DNA of 64,000 nt, from the NCBI GenBank assembly GCA_964390055.1, contig CAYMGQ010000011.1, positions 14,165-78,164 of the forward strand, written 5' to 3'. Position 1 is the stretch's first letter; each line of letters begins with the position of its first letter. A model generated the notes under the pieces. The model saw nothing but the letters and a program-made list of their open reading frames with translations, was not told the DNA's origin and did no database searches. Shown piece by piece: positions 16,279-25,708 of the stretch. Both the position numbers and the translations under genes were made by a program. The stretch is from CAYMGQ01 sp964390055 (GTDB lineage: Bacteria > Bacillota > Clostridia > Peptostreptococcales > Natronincolaceae).

Positions 16279-18192
16279 ATGATTATCTTATCTTGTAATA
16301 ATATAAGTAAACGTTTTGGGATAGATTTAATCCTAGAAAATATAAGTATGAACATACATGAGGGAGAAAAAATAGGCCTAGTAGGGATTAATGGGGCAGG
16401 CAAATCCACCCTATTTAAAATCCTATCCGGCCAACTTCATTATGATGAGGGGCAATTATATACTGCCAAATCCGCCCAAATAGGCTACCTAGAGCAAAAT
16501 AATTCACTAGATTCCTCTAACAGGGTCTATGATGAAGTTATAGAGGTTTTTCTGCCCCTAATTGAAATGGAGGAAGAACTTAGGGATTTGGAGTTAAAGA
16601 TTGCTGAATTGGGCTCAGATATCTCCACATCCCAGCAATTAGAAGAAACCATGAATAGGTATTCTGCCCTCTTGGAGAAATTCAAAAAGAAGAATGGCTA
16701 TGGTTTTCGGAGTGAGGCCCGCGGGGTCCTAAGGGGTCTGGGTTTTACTGAGGAAGAATTTGACCAGCCAATTCCCCAGCTTAGCGGTGGAGAAAAAACC
16801 CGCCTATCCCTTGCCAAGCTTTTATTATCTAAGCCTAATATTTTGATGTTGGACGAACCCACTAATCATTTGGATATTAGTGCAGTAGAATGGTTAGAAA
16901 AATTCTTAAAGGACTATGATGGTAGCCTTTTAATTATTTCCCATGATAGATACTTCCTTGATCAATTGGTAAGTCGTGTAATGGAAATAGATAACCACCG
17001 GCTTAAGGCCTATAATGGCAACTACACAGATTTTGTGAAAAAGAAGAAAATTCTTAGGGAGAGGCAAGAAAAGCAATATCTCCAACAGGAAAAAGAAATT
17101 TCTCGTCAAAAGGACATTATACGACGACTAAAACAACATGGGACAGCCAAGCTAATTAGCCGTGGCATAAGCAAAGAAAAGCAATTGGCTAAAATAGAGG
17201 AACTGGCAAAACCCCAGCAAGAACATAAGCCTATGAGGATTCACTTCCAAATAAAGGACCCAAGTGGTAATGATGTTCTCACAGTTAGGGACCTGGACAA
17301 GTCCTTTGGGGATACTCCCCTATTTGCAAATATCAATTTCAACATCTACAAGGGGGAGAGAGTTGCCCTTCTTGGTCCAAATGGTGTGGGAAAATCCTCT
17401 CTTTTTAGAATTTTACTAAAGCAATTAGATTTTAATGGAGGGGAGTTTTCCCTAGGGCATAATGTTGAAATAGGCTACTATGACCAGGAACAAAAAAACC
17501 TCAATCTGCAAAACTCAGTTATAGATGAGATTTGGGATGACCATATTTCGAAGAATGAAACAGAAATCCGCACTATTTTGGCTTCCTTCCTATTCAAGGG
17601 GGAGGAAGTCTTCAAGCCCATTGGCAACCTAAGCGGTGGTGAAAGGGCCCGCCTATCCCTACTGAAGTTAATTATGTCTAAATCAAACTTCCTATTACTA
17701 GATGAGCCTACCAACCATCTGGACATTGAATCAAAGGAAGTCCTTGAAGAAGCCCTGCTCCAATATCAGGGGACCATATTCTTCATTTCCCATGACAGGT
17801 ATTTTTTAAATCGCATAGCCAGCAAGGTCATTGAGTTAAAAGCGGAGGGGACTGATACCTATCTAGGAAATTATGACTACTATGTGGAAAAAAAGAGTGA
17901 ACTCAACCTATACGAGGACAAGAAGGAGACAAAAACAAAGACCCAGTCTAGGGAGGAACGCCGTAAGAAAAGAATGGAAAGGGCACGTTTACGAAGCCTT
18001 AAGGAAGAAAGACAAAATATAGAGGAAGAAATTATGCAATTAGAGGAAGAATTGTCAAACCTTGAGCTTTTAATGTGCCAGGAGGAAATCTATTCAAACC
18101 CTAGTAAAAGCAAGGAAATCCATCACAGGGTTGCAGGCACCAGGGCAAGAATTGAAGAACTTTACCAAAGCTGGGGAGACTATGAAATTTGA
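16279..18192 (+). CDS. ABC-F family ATP-binding protein (YdiF-like)
   Basis: 637 residues from ATG 16279, preceded by TAGGGGG; the frame extends upstream to 16225 but lacks a ribosome site there. Two ABC ATPase domains are present: Walker A GINGAGKST and GPNGVGKSS, signatures LSGGEKTRLSLAKLLL and LSGGERARLSLLKL, and Walker B LMLDEPTNHLD and LLLDEPTNHLD, joined by the charged linker diagnostic of ABC-F proteins. There are no membrane segments. A C-terminal coiled coil (about 570-637) resembles the YdiF/Uup type. ABC-F proteins act on the ribosome, as translation factors or in antibiotic protection; the housekeeping role is more likely here, but the class cannot be fixed by eye. Confidence 0.87.
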   Translation: MIILSCNNISKRFGIDLILENISMNIHEGEKIGLVGINGAGKSTLFKILSGQLHYDEGQLYTAKSAQIGYLEQNNSLDSSNRVYDEVIEVFLPLIEMEEELRDLELKIAELGSDISTSQQLEETMNRYSALLEKFKKKNGYGFRSEARGVLRGLGFTEEEFDQPIPQLSGGEKTRLSLAKLLLSKPNILMLDEPTNHLDISAVEWLEKFLKDYDGSLLIISHDRYFLDQLVSRVMEIDNHRLKAYNGNYTDFVKKKKILRERQEKQYLQQEKEISRQKDIIRRLKQHGTAKLISRGISKEKQLAKIEELAKPQQEHKPMRIHFQIKDPSGNDVLTVRDLDKSFGDTPLFANINFNIYKGERVALLGPNGVGKSSLFRILLKQLDFNGGEFSLGHNVEIGYYDQEQKNLNLQNSVIDEIWDDHISKNETEIRTILASFLFKGEEVFKPIGNLSGGERARLSLLKLIMSKSNFLLLDEPTNHLDIESKEVLEEALLQYQGTIFFISHDRYFLNRIASKVIELKAEGTDTYLGNYDYYVEKKSELNLYEDKKETKTKTQSREERRKKRMERARLRSLKEERQNIEEEIMQLEEELSNLELLMCQEEIYSNPSKSKEIHHRVAGTRARIEELYQSWGDYEI

Positions 18193-18277
18193 CCACCTTG
18201 GAATTTATGTAAACCTATTTTTTCTAAAATTTATATCATATTTCCCATCATATTAGCATATATTGATAGGGGATATT

Positions 18278-18405
18278 ATATCCACACTAATCCACAAAGT
18301 ATCCCCAGAATCCACAGGGTTATCCACAGCTTTTAAGGTCTATACCCAGCAGTCTTTTCACTTATTCACAGTGTCAACAATTTTCGACTTTTCTCCTGTG
18401 AATAA
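18278..18405. promoter_or_regulatory. cluster of six DnaA-box-like sequences
   Basis: In the 300-bp gap between the convergent ABC-F and tsaD genes lie exact TTATNCACA boxes at 18320-18328 (TTATCCACA), 18362-18370 (TTATTCACA) and, inverted, 18397-18405, plus one-mismatch boxes at 18278-18286 (ATATCCACA), 18288-18296 (TAATCCACA) and a weaker one at 18308-18316 (GAATCCACA). Five point the same way. No dnaA or dnaN gene is near, so it resembles a DnaA-titrating or DnaA-reactivating cluster rather than an evident origin. The rest of the gap (18193-18490) holds nothing else recognisable. Confidence 0.7.
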
Positions 18406-18490
18406 ATCTGTTAATGCTTTTAAAAATTGTGACTTATCCTCCTTGACATAATATAATAAAATTCAAAGATAATAATATTATGTCATGTAG

Positions 18491-19531
18491 CTAGTACCTC
18501 TCTCCTATTTTCAGATTGGCTATCCCATTTAAATCTAAGTTGGACCTATGCCCAGCTATAAAGTTATAATAGCCTGCACAGCCAATCATGGCTGCATTAT
18601 CGGTGCATAATTGAAGGGAGGGATATTTTAAATCAAGATTATTTTTTATGGCTGCCTCCTTCATCAATTCCCTTAGGCTACTGTTAGCGGCCACTCCTCC
18701 TGCCAAGGCTATGGTTTTACTTCCCTTTTCTAGGGCACATGCTATGGTCTTTTCTACCAGTATTTCCACAACTGCCTGCTGGAAACTAGCTGCCACATCC
18801 TCCACTATGATAGGATTTTTTTTCATTTTTTGCCTGTTTAAATAGTTTAATACTGCAGATTTTAGGCCACTAAAACTAAAATCATAGCTACCCTCCTCTA
18901 GGTAGGCCCTAGGAAAATCTATGGCCTCCTTATTCCCCTGGCGGGCAAGCTTGTCTATTTCTGGTCCACCTGGATAGCCTAGACCTAGGGCCCGTGCTAT
19001 TTTGTCAAAGGCTTCCCCCGCCGCATCATCCCTAGTCTTTCCTAGGATTTCATATTTGCCATAATCCTCCATATACACCAGGTGGGTGTGACCACCAGAC
19101 ACTATCAAACAAACAAAGGGAGCTTGCAGGTCCTTGTGATCTATAAAATTAGCATAAATATGTCCCTCTATATGGTTGACACCATTTAGGGGTATCTCCC
19201 TTGCAAAGGTTATGGCCTTGCCAGCAGAAAGACCCACCAATAATGCCCCTATAAGCCCGGGCCCATGGGTTACAGCTACATGACTAATATCCTCAAAGGT
19301 TACTTTTGCCTCTTTCAGGGCTCTTTCAATAACCAAGCTTATATTTTCAATATGCTTTCTGGAGGCTAGCTCTGGGACAACTCCCCCAAATTTTTTATGC
19401 TCTTGTATTTGGGAGGCTATAATATTGGATAGTATGGTCCTCCCATTTTTTAAAACACTCACTGCCGTTTCATCACAGCTACTCTCTATGGCTAGGGTAA
19501 TAATATCTCCCTGAATACATTCTTTTGTCAT
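18491..19531 (-). CDS. tsaD: tRNA N6-adenosine threonylcarbamoyltransferase TsaD
   Basis: 346 residues from ATG 19531; a TTG start at 19555 would add eight lysine-rich residues that overlap the purine-rich ribosome site. TsaD transfers the threonylcarbamoyl group to A37 of ANN-decoding tRNAs, in complex with TsaB and TsaE. Key sites are LAIESSCDETAVSVL, the metal-binding HxxxH in SRKHIENISLV and related HIEGHIYANF, the KAE1 signature SGGHTHLVYM and LAGGVAANSSLRE. It ends the operon that starts with tsaE, but four efflux genes separate it from rimI. Confidence 0.97.
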   Translation of the reverse strand: MTKECIQGDIITLAIESSCDETAVSVLKNGRTILSNIIASQIQEHKKFGGVVPELASRKHIENISLVIERALKEAKVTFEDISHVAVTHGPGLIGALLVGLSAGKAITFAREIPLNGVNHIEGHIYANFIDHKDLQAPFVCLIVSGGHTHLVYMEDYGKYEILGKTRDDAAGEAFDKIARALGLGYPGGPEIDKLARQGNKEAIDFPRAYLEEGSYDFSFSGLKSAVLNYLNRQKMKKNPIIVEDVAASFQQAVVEILVEKTIACALEKGSKTIALAGGVAANSSLRELMKEAAIKNNLDLKYPSLQLCTDNAAMIGCAGYYNFIAGHRSNLDLNGIANLKIGERY

Positions 19532-19558
19532 TTCCTTCTTCCTTTCCTTACTCAAACA

Positions 19559-20224
19559 TTAATCTGCCTGAATTTGTCCATCCCGAAAGCTTACAATCCT
19601 TTTAGTTTGGTCTGCAATTTCCTGTTCATGGGTTACAAGCAAAATTGTTACCCCCTCGGTGTTTAATTTCTTAAAGAGGTCCATTACTTCCTTACTTGAT
19701 TTTGAATCTAGGTTACCTGTGGGCTCATCAGCAAGTATAATAGCTGGATTATTTACCAAGGCCCTGGCCACGGCAACCCTTTGTTTTTGCCCCCCTGATA
19801 ATTCATTGGGCTTATGTTGTACCCTATCGGCCAAACCCACCTTTGCCAATGCCTCTAGGGCCCTCTCCCTTCTCTCCCATCCCCCTACACCTCCATACAT
19901 CATAGGAAGCTCGACATTTTTTAGTGCAGAGGTTCTAGCCAATAGGTTAAAGGATTGAAATACGAATCCAATCTTATTGTTTCTAATTTCCGCCAATTCA
20001 TTATCAGATAAATCGTCTATTTCCTTCTTGTCTAGTATATAATTACCTGATGTACTCCTATCTAAACAACCGATAATATTCATTAGAGTTGATTTTCCTG
20101 AACCAGAAGGACCAGTAATGGCAACAAAGTCACCCTTTTTAACCTGCAAATTGATATTTTTCAAGGCATGAACGGAAATATTGCCATTTTCATAAATTTT
20201 ATTTAAATCCCTTATATTAATCAT
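19559..20224 (-). CDS. MacB/YknY-type ABC transporter ATP-binding protein
   Basis: 221 residues, all one ABC domain: Walker A GPSGSGKST, Q-loop FVFQSFNLL, signature LSGGQKQRVAVARAL, Walker B IILADEPTGNLDS and switch histidine VTHEQEIA. The DEPTGNLDS form and small size mark the MacB/LolD/SalX group that powers mechanotransmission-type transporters rather than conventional pumps. It pairs with the two permeases and adaptor encoded immediately upstream and lies 27 bases before tsaD. Confidence 0.93.
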   Translation of the reverse strand: MINIRDLNKIYENGNISVHALKNINLQVKKGDFVAITGPSGSGKSTLMNIIGCLDRSTSGNYILDKKEIDDLSDNELAEIRNNKIGFVFQSFNLLARTSALKNVELPMMYGGVGGWERRERALEALAKVGLADRVQHKPNELSGGQKQRVAVARALVNNPAIILADEPTGNLDSKSSKEVMDLFKKLNTEGVTILLVTHEQEIADQTKRIVSFRDGQIQAD

Positions 20225-20238
20225 TATTAATCCCCCAT

Positions 20239-21447
20239 TTATTCATATCTTAAGGCATCTATTGGGTTAAGCCTTGCTGCCCTCCGGGCAGGGTATACCC
20301 CAAAGATTATTCCCACCATGGTTGAAAATAAAAAGGCCATAAAAATTGCTAGTTTAGAGACAACAAAGGGTAGGCCTAATAGGCCAACAATAATAAAACT
20401 AAGACCGCCACCTATAAAAAGCCCCATCATTCCTCCAAATATGGAAAGTAAAACTGCCTCAACTAGGAATTGTAATAATATTGTAGTAGATTTTGCCCCA
20501 ATGGCCTTCCTTATACCAATCTCCCTTGTTCTTTCGGTTACAGAAACTAGCATAATATTCATAATCCCAATACCCCCAACCAAGAGGGAGATAGCAGCTA
20601 TCCCTGAAATAATAGTGGTTAAGATTCCAATCATTTCATTAATCTCACCAACTGCATCCTCAATGGCTGATGCTATATACATCCCTTTTTCCTTGTCTCT
20701 TCTCTCCATCAGCTTTAAGACCCGCTCCCCCAGTAGGCCACCACTAATTCCATCCTGGGCCTGGATTTTCATCCCCGGATACCTATCCATTGCCTTAATC
20801 CTAGAGGCTAAGGAGACAGGTATATAACCATAGGAGTAGTTGCCCTGGGCCATACTTAAAATTGCAGAATCTAGCAGCTTATCTATGCCTACAATTTTAA
20901 ATTCTAGGCTCTGCCAGCCCACCGTGCAGGTTATTATTTGTCCTAGACAATCAAGGGATCCAAATAAACTTCTAGCTGTTTTTTCATCTATAATTATTAC
21001 ATGCCTCCTTGCTAAAACATCCTCCTCTGTTAAAAATCTTCCCCTAATAATATCTACAGTTCCTACCTTATTGTAATCCTGATTAACTCCAGCAATGTCC
21101 ATGGTTATGTCCTTGCCCCCATAGTTTATGGTCATCCATTCACTTAATTCGGGAGATACTGCCATGACATCCTTTTCCATGGAGGATATGGCCATTATAT
21201 CCTCATTGGTAAAATAATCCCGCTGGACCACTGGCCTTTCTGTATTCCAATTAAGGCTAATGTCCACCTTGCCCTCCCCATATTTAGAAAAGGCTCCTGT
21301 CATATCTGCCTTTGCTGCATTGCCTAAGGTTGTTATCACTACTACTGATAAAATACCAATAATCAAACCCAAGATGGTTAATCCTGACCGCATTTTGTTT
21401 ATCCAGAGGCTTTCTAGTGCAAGCCTAAAAGTTTCTATAATTAACAT
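20239..21447 (-). CDS. MacB/FtsX-type ABC transporter permease (second of two)
   Basis: 402 residues with the MacB topology: one N-terminal transmembrane helix (SGLTILGLIIGILSVVVITTLG), an extracytoplasmic MacB_PCD domain of about 230 residues, then three helices in the FtsX domain (SGIAAISLLVGGIGIMNIML, a second near LLQFLVEAVLLSIFGGMMGL and a last near FMAFLFSTMVGIIFG) ending with YPARRAARLNPIDALRYE. That C-terminal motif is typical of the family. It is similar to, but clearly distinct from, the neighbouring permease, suggesting a heterodimeric transporter. Confidence 0.92.
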   Translation of the reverse strand: MLIIETFRLALESLWINKMRSGLTILGLIIGILSVVVITTLGNAAKADMTGAFSKYGEGKVDISLNWNTERPVVQRDYFTNEDIMAISSMEKDVMAVSPELSEWMTINYGGKDITMDIAGVNQDYNKVGTVDIIRGRFLTEEDVLARRHVIIIDEKTARSLFGSLDCLGQIITCTVGWQSLEFKIVGIDKLLDSAILSMAQGNYSYGYIPVSLASRIKAMDRYPGMKIQAQDGISGGLLGERVLKLMERRDKEKGMYIASAIEDAVGEINEMIGILTTIISGIAAISLLVGGIGIMNIMLVSVTERTREIGIRKAIGAKSTTILLQFLVEAVLLSIFGGMMGLFIGGGLSFIIVGLLGLPFVVSKLAIFMAFLFSTMVGIIFGVYPARRAARLNPIDALRYE

Positions 21448-21474
21448 ACCATTATCTCCTCATCCCATTTTCCA

Positions 21475-22680
21475 TTACTCATGTCCTAGGGCATCAATTG
21501 GGTCCATCTTGGCCGCCCTATTAGCAGGATACACACCAAAGACCACTCCCAGGGTCATTGACAGTAGGGAGGCAAATACGACTTCCCTCACACTAATTAT
21601 CGGTGGCATATCCAATAGGCTAGATATAAGTATGCTTAGGCCAACACCAAAGGCAACTCCAATTATTCCTCCCAATAGGGATATGATGGAAGATTCTATT
21701 AAAAATTGCACTAGTATGGTGTTCCTCCTAGCCCCTATTGCCTTTTTAATACCTATTTCCCTTACCCTCTCACTGACAGATACCAGCATAATATTCATAA
21801 TTCCTATTCCACCCACCAATAGGGCTATTCCTGCAATAAGAGCCAGGACCCTACTAATAGTTTTGATAACTCCCGCCACTATTTCCAACATTTCCTCCAT
21901 ATTGACTACCATATACATATCTTTATTGTCATGTAGCCTTTCTAACAGACCTATGACCTGGTCTCCAATCCTATCCATATCCTTCCTGTCACTTACCTTC
22001 ATATTAATACCCTGATAGGTACTTTCATTAAAAATCTTCATTACAGTAGAAAGGGGCACATATACCTGGGCAGTCCCAGCATTCATACCTGGGCTAAAGA
22101 GATTGTCTTCATATTTGGAAATACCAACAATACGAAAATCAATGTCTCCCCTGTAACTATCTACGGTTACAATCTCTCCTAATATATCAATACTGCCAAA
22201 AAGCTCCCTTGCCTCCTTCTCTGAAATTACTATATTATTCCTATAATTATTAACATCATTATCATTAATAAATCTACCCTTTAATATTTCAACATTTGTA
22301 ATAAACTGACTGTCCCTATTTGCACCCACCAGAACAATATCCATATATTTATCCTTTACTTTTATGCTAGTCCAATTTTCATAATAAGGGGTAATAGCCT
22401 CAATCCCCTCTATCCTTTTAATGGCCTGGATATCCCTCTCCTCCAGAAAGTCCCTGGCCCTTAAATTCTTTTCATTTTCCCAGTTCATAAATACAAGCAA
22501 TCTATTGGTTCCAAATTGCTCCATACTTTTTTCGATTTGATACTTACCACCATTGCCCATGGCCGAAATGGCCACTACTGCAGAAATTCCTATTATCATT
22601 CCCAGCATTGTCAGGAAGGACCGCATCTTATTTGCCATAATAGTGGAAAAGGCCAATCGAATGTTTTCTATTATTAACAT
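21475..22680 (-). CDS. MacB/FtsX-type ABC transporter permease (first of two)
   Basis: 401 residues, same architecture as the next gene: N-terminal helix (SFLTMLGMIIGISAVVAISAMG), extracytoplasmic domain, three C-terminal FtsX helices and the closing YPANRAAKMDPIDALGHE. Conserved blocks such as LLVGGIGIMNIMLVSV and RVREIGIKKAIGARR occur in both permeases, so they are paralogues from a tandem duplication. Bacillus YknXYZ and E. coli MacAB use one permease; two suggest a heterodimer. The substrate, perhaps a peptide or amphipathic toxin, is unknown. Confidence 0.92.
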   Translation of the reverse strand: MLIIENIRLAFSTIMANKMRSFLTMLGMIIGISAVVAISAMGNGGKYQIEKSMEQFGTNRLLVFMNWENEKNLRARDFLEERDIQAIKRIEGIEAITPYYENWTSIKVKDKYMDIVLVGANRDSQFITNVEILKGRFINDNDVNNYRNNIVISEKEARELFGSIDILGEIVTVDSYRGDIDFRIVGISKYEDNLFSPGMNAGTAQVYVPLSTVMKIFNESTYQGINMKVSDRKDMDRIGDQVIGLLERLHDNKDMYMVVNMEEMLEIVAGVIKTISRVLALIAGIALLVGGIGIMNIMLVSVSERVREIGIKKAIGARRNTILVQFLIESSIISLLGGIIGVAFGVGLSILISSLLDMPPIISVREVVFASLLSMTLGVVFGVYPANRAAKMDPIDALGHE

Positions 22681-22698
22681 GAGTATCCTTCCTTTTCC

Positions 22699-23940
22699 CT
22701 ATTTATCATCATTAATTATAAGCTTGCTTCCTTCCTGCATGGTGAGGGATGGAGTAATAATAAACACATCCCCTTCCTCTAAACCTTCTAGAATTTCCAC
22801 ATCAAAATCTGACTCTATCCCAGTTTTAACTTCAACCTTATGTAAAAGATTATCCTTAACAGTAAAAACAACTTTAGCCCCATTTGATTCAGTTATAATT
22901 GCATCAAAGGGGATTTTTAGGACATCTTCCTCTTCCTGGCTAATAATTCTGGTCTTAACAGAAAATCCAGGCTTTAATAAAGCATCCCTTTCCTCCACCT
23001 TAATTTCTACAGCTACCACAGTTTCGTTAGTCTGGCCACTAGTCATAGATTTTGCCACAGGGGCTATCTTATCCACCACTCCCTTAAAAATTCGTCCCTT
23101 TACTGCATCAGTTTCTATTTCGACCTCTTGGCCAATTTCCACCTTGCCAATATCATATTCACTCACATTGATGCCTATGGATAGGTCCTCCATATTTGAT
23201 ATAACAAAACTAGGATTAGTGGTATTAACAAAACTCCCCTCTTCCACATGAATAGCTGTAACAACCCCATTAATAGAACTGACTATTTTCCCTTCTTGCT
23301 TTTCTATCCTTTTTTCTATATCTGCAATCTCTAGCTCAGCAATGGCTATATTTTTCATCATTTTTTCAATATCTATTTGCAGACTCTCTTGGCCTAACTC
23401 AGCCTCCCTATAGGCTCTGATAGCCTCCTCATGGGCCCTCTCCTTTATTCTATCTTCCTGTTGGGAAATAGCCCCGTGCTCATATAGGGTCCTAGCCCTT
23501 TCTAGGTCCTCCTTGGCATCCTCCAGGATAGCTGACCTATGTTCCAATTGATGATCTTGTCTGACCCTCTCCTTGTCTAATTTCTCTAAATCAAGCTTAT
23601 TTATATGCAAGAGCTGTTTTTTAATAGCCAATTGTATTTCCAAATCCTCACCATCAAGGAGGGCTAATACCTGGCCAGCCTCTACATAGTCTCCTTCCTC
23701 CACTTGGATGGATAAAACCTTCGCACTATTTTCTGCATATATGGTTTGTTTTTCTACCTCTTCCAATACCCCATTGGCCGGAACTGTAACAAGGATATTG
23801 CCCCTTTCTAGGGTCATAGTATCAACCGCTAGACCATTTCCTCCCCCTCTTATGCCAGCAAGGATTTTAATAGCTATAAGCACTACTAGCAGGACAACTA
23901 CACCTATAAATATAATCTTCTTATTCTTTTTCTTTGCCAT
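22699..23940 (-). CDS. membrane fusion/adaptor protein of the efflux system (YknX/HlyD-like)
   Basis: 413 residues from ATG 23940, preceded by AGGGGG; the frame continues to 23967 but overlaps the end of rimI. A single N-terminal membrane helix (KIIFIGVVVLLVVLIAIKIL) is followed by a barrel-sandwich half (VEEGDYVEAGQVLALLDGEDL), a long coiled-coil hairpin (about residues 90-195), the second sandwich half (SINGVVTAIHVEEGSFV) and beta-barrel domains. In Gram-positives such adaptors assemble on MacB-like transporters. It is first of the four efflux genes. Confidence 0.92.
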   Translation of the reverse strand: MAKKKNKKIIFIGVVVLLVVLIAIKILAGIRGGGNGLAVDTMTLERGNILVTVPANGVLEEVEKQTIYAENSAKVLSIQVEEGDYVEAGQVLALLDGEDLEIQLAIKKQLLHINKLDLEKLDKERVRQDHQLEHRSAILEDAKEDLERARTLYEHGAISQQEDRIKERAHEEAIRAYREAELGQESLQIDIEKMMKNIAIAELEIADIEKRIEKQEGKIVSSINGVVTAIHVEEGSFVNTTNPSFVISNMEDLSIGINVSEYDIGKVEIGQEVEIETDAVKGRIFKGVVDKIAPVAKSMTSGQTNETVVAVEIKVEERDALLKPGFSVKTRIISQEEEDVLKIPFDAIITESNGAKVVFTVKDNLLHKVEVKTGIESDFDVEILEGLEEGDVFIITPSLTMQEGSKLIINDDK

Positions 23941-23951
23941 TGATTTTCCCC

Positions 23952-24398
23952 CTAAATTTCTTTCCACATAATTAGGGCATCTTCCCCGTTATCCCCATAA
24001 TACTCAGGTCTAATTCCAGAGGGTATGAAACCCATCTTTTTATATAGATTCTGTGCAATAATATTTGACTGCCTAACCTCTAAGGTAATTCCCTTTATAT
24101 TTTTTAAGCATGCCTCATGAATCAAGGCCCCGGTAAGTTTTGTGCCTACTCCCTTCCCCTGGAATTCCGGCTCAATGGCTATATTTGTTATGTGGGCTTC
24201 ATCAATGATTAGCCACATACCCCCATAGCCTACCACCTGACCCCTTACTACAGCTACCAGGTATAGGGCCAGCTTATTGCCCTCTAGCTCCTGTTCAAAG
24301 GCCCCCCTAGTCCATGGGATTGGAAAACATTTTTCCTCTATCCCTATTACTGCCCCAATATCCTTCCTATGCATCCTTCTAATTTTTAATGTATCCAT
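23952..24398 (-). CDS. rimI: ribosomal protein S18-alanine N-acetyltransferase RimI
   Basis: 148-residue GNAT acetyltransferase with the acetyl-CoA motif EPEFQGKGVGTKLTGALIHEA and the RimI-typical TLEVRQSNIIAQNLYKKMGF. The segment IEEKCFPIPWTRGAF near the N-terminus is characteristic of RimI. Position between tsaB and, after the efflux insert, tsaD follows the usual Firmicutes order tsaE-tsaB-rimI-tsaD. An AGGAGG lies only two bases before the ATG, unusually close, so a slightly different start is possible. Confidence 0.92.
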   Translation of the reverse strand: MDTLKIRRMHRKDIGAVIGIEEKCFPIPWTRGAFEQELEGNKLALYLVAVVRGQVVGYGGMWLIIDEAHITNIAIEPEFQGKGVGTKLTGALIHEACLKNIKGITLEVRQSNIIAQNLYKKMGFIPSGIRPEYYGDNGEDALIMWKEI

Positions 24399-24403
24399 TC
24401 CTC

Positions 24404-25114
24404 CTAACCCCTATTTTTCATTCTTTCTTCCCATTGCTTCTCTGCTTGGGACTTTCTCATATATATAGGCAATATATCGTGGACACCAGATAGCTTGCCT
24501 TGTAAGGCCCTTATCCTGGTCAATTGTGCAATAGAAGATGCCCTTGCTATTGCAAACATTGAAGGAGGAAATATGGCCAATGATCCCATTTTTTCTTCAA
24601 TTTGCCCCTTAAATTTATCCACAGCATCACCGACAAAAATAATTGCCTCTCCATCTGCCTTCAACTTTTCTAATAAATCCCTTATGGGAATAACCTTATC
24701 CTGACAAATCCCCTTGAGCCCATCCCTATCCCATTGATACAAACCTGTGTATACTAAATCTCTTTGACCATCAATAATGGGGCAAATCCTATCTTTAGAA
24801 TAGGCTAGATTATGGGCCAGACCCTCTAGGGTAGATACTCCTACCACAGGCTTATCAAGAGCCTGAGCCATAGCCTTAATAGTTGCCAGCCCAATACGAA
24901 GGCCCGTAAAAGAACCAGGCCCCAAACTAACCCCAAAGACATCTATATCCCTAGGTCTTAACTGGCAAGTTTTTAAGAGCTCATCCAAAATGGGCATTAA
25001 TTTTTGGGAATGGGTTTTCCTATGATTTAGGGTATACTCGGCCATAAGTTTTTCACCATCCATTATGGCTACAGTTGCCACAATAGATGAAGTATCCAAT
25101 GCTAATATCTTCAT
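24404..25114 (-). CDS. tsaB: tRNA threonylcarbamoyladenosine biosynthesis protein TsaB
   Basis: 236 residues, ASKHA fold, a catalytically inactive paralogue of TsaD that serves as its obligate partner. Diagnostic N-terminus MKILALDTSSIVATVAIMDG, then HSQKLMPILDELL, GVSLGPGSFTGLRIGLATIKA and PVVGVSTLEGLA. It lies 3 bases after tsaE and 6 before rimI, so this is one operon. Confidence 0.96.
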   Translation of the reverse strand: MKILALDTSSIVATVAIMDGEKLMAEYTLNHRKTHSQKLMPILDELLKTCQLRPRDIDVFGVSLGPGSFTGLRIGLATIKAMAQALDKPVVGVSTLEGLAHNLAYSKDRICPIIDGQRDLVYTGLYQWDRDGLKGICQDKVIPIRDLLEKLKADGEAIIFVGDAVDKFKGQIEEKMGSLAIFPPSMFAIARASSIAQLTRIRALQGKLSGVHDILPIYMRKSQAEKQWEERMKNRG

Positions 25115-25116
25115 GG

Positions 25117-25569
25117 TTAGACCAGCTCCTCTATTATTTTATTATAATATTCATTTCTAGGCCTAAAGCATATCTCCCTTTCCTCATCCCCTAAGTAGCT
25201 AATATGTATATCTAGCCTTTCCTCAGGTAAAATCTCCTTAATTATTTCTGCCCACTCAATTACACATACACCATCCCCATAAAAATATTCATCATAGGGT
25301 ATATCCTCCATTTGCCTAATATGATCTATTCTATAGACATCAAAATGATATAGGGGAAGTGGCCCATCATATTCTTGAACTAGGGTAAAGGTGGGGCTGG
25401 TAATGTCCTCCCTTATTCCCATTCCTTGACCTAGGCCCTTGGTAAAGCTAGTCTTGCCCGTTCCTAAATCACCAATTAAAGCCAATACATCCCCCATGGA
25501 TAGTAAACGTCCTAATTTTATCCCCAATTTTCTTGTATCCTGCTCATTTAAGACTTTTATACATTTCAT
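25117..25569 (-). CDS. tsaE: tRNA threonylcarbamoyladenosine biosynthesis ATPase TsaE
   Basis: 150 residues with Walker A GDLGTGKTSFTKGLG, a switch region SPTFTLVQEY and the HFDVYRI-D motif followed by VIEWAE, the standard TsaE pattern. It hydrolyses ATP to reset the TsaB-TsaD complex during t6A37 formation. It is the first gene of its operon; the 200 bases upstream contain the ribU terminator and little else. Confidence 0.96.
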   Translation of the reverse strand: MKCIKVLNEQDTRKLGIKLGRLLSMGDVLALIGDLGTGKTSFTKGLGQGMGIREDITSPTFTLVQEYDGPLPLYHFDVYRIDHIRQMEDIPYDEYFYGDGVCVIEWAEIIKEILPEERLDIHISYLGDEEREICFRPRNEYYNKIIEELV

Positions 25570-25708
25570 TTGTTAACACCTACTTTATGAATTAATATTT
25601 TCCAGTTAGAACCCCATTATAAGGGATTATATCCCTCTAATCCATATTCTATTTTAACATAGTGGAAGTTTTTGTCTAACAGAGACTTTATATCTAATTT
25701 TTCAAATA

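Noticed and set aside
18278..18405. Chromosomal origin of replication
   Set aside because: DnaA boxes are dense, but dnaA/dnaN and an obvious AT-rich unwinding repeat are missing, and gene strand bias does not switch here.
18263..18451. 62-codon plus-strand frame in the tsaD/ABC-F gap
   Set aside because: The region is explained by DnaA boxes, and no ribosome site precedes the ATG.
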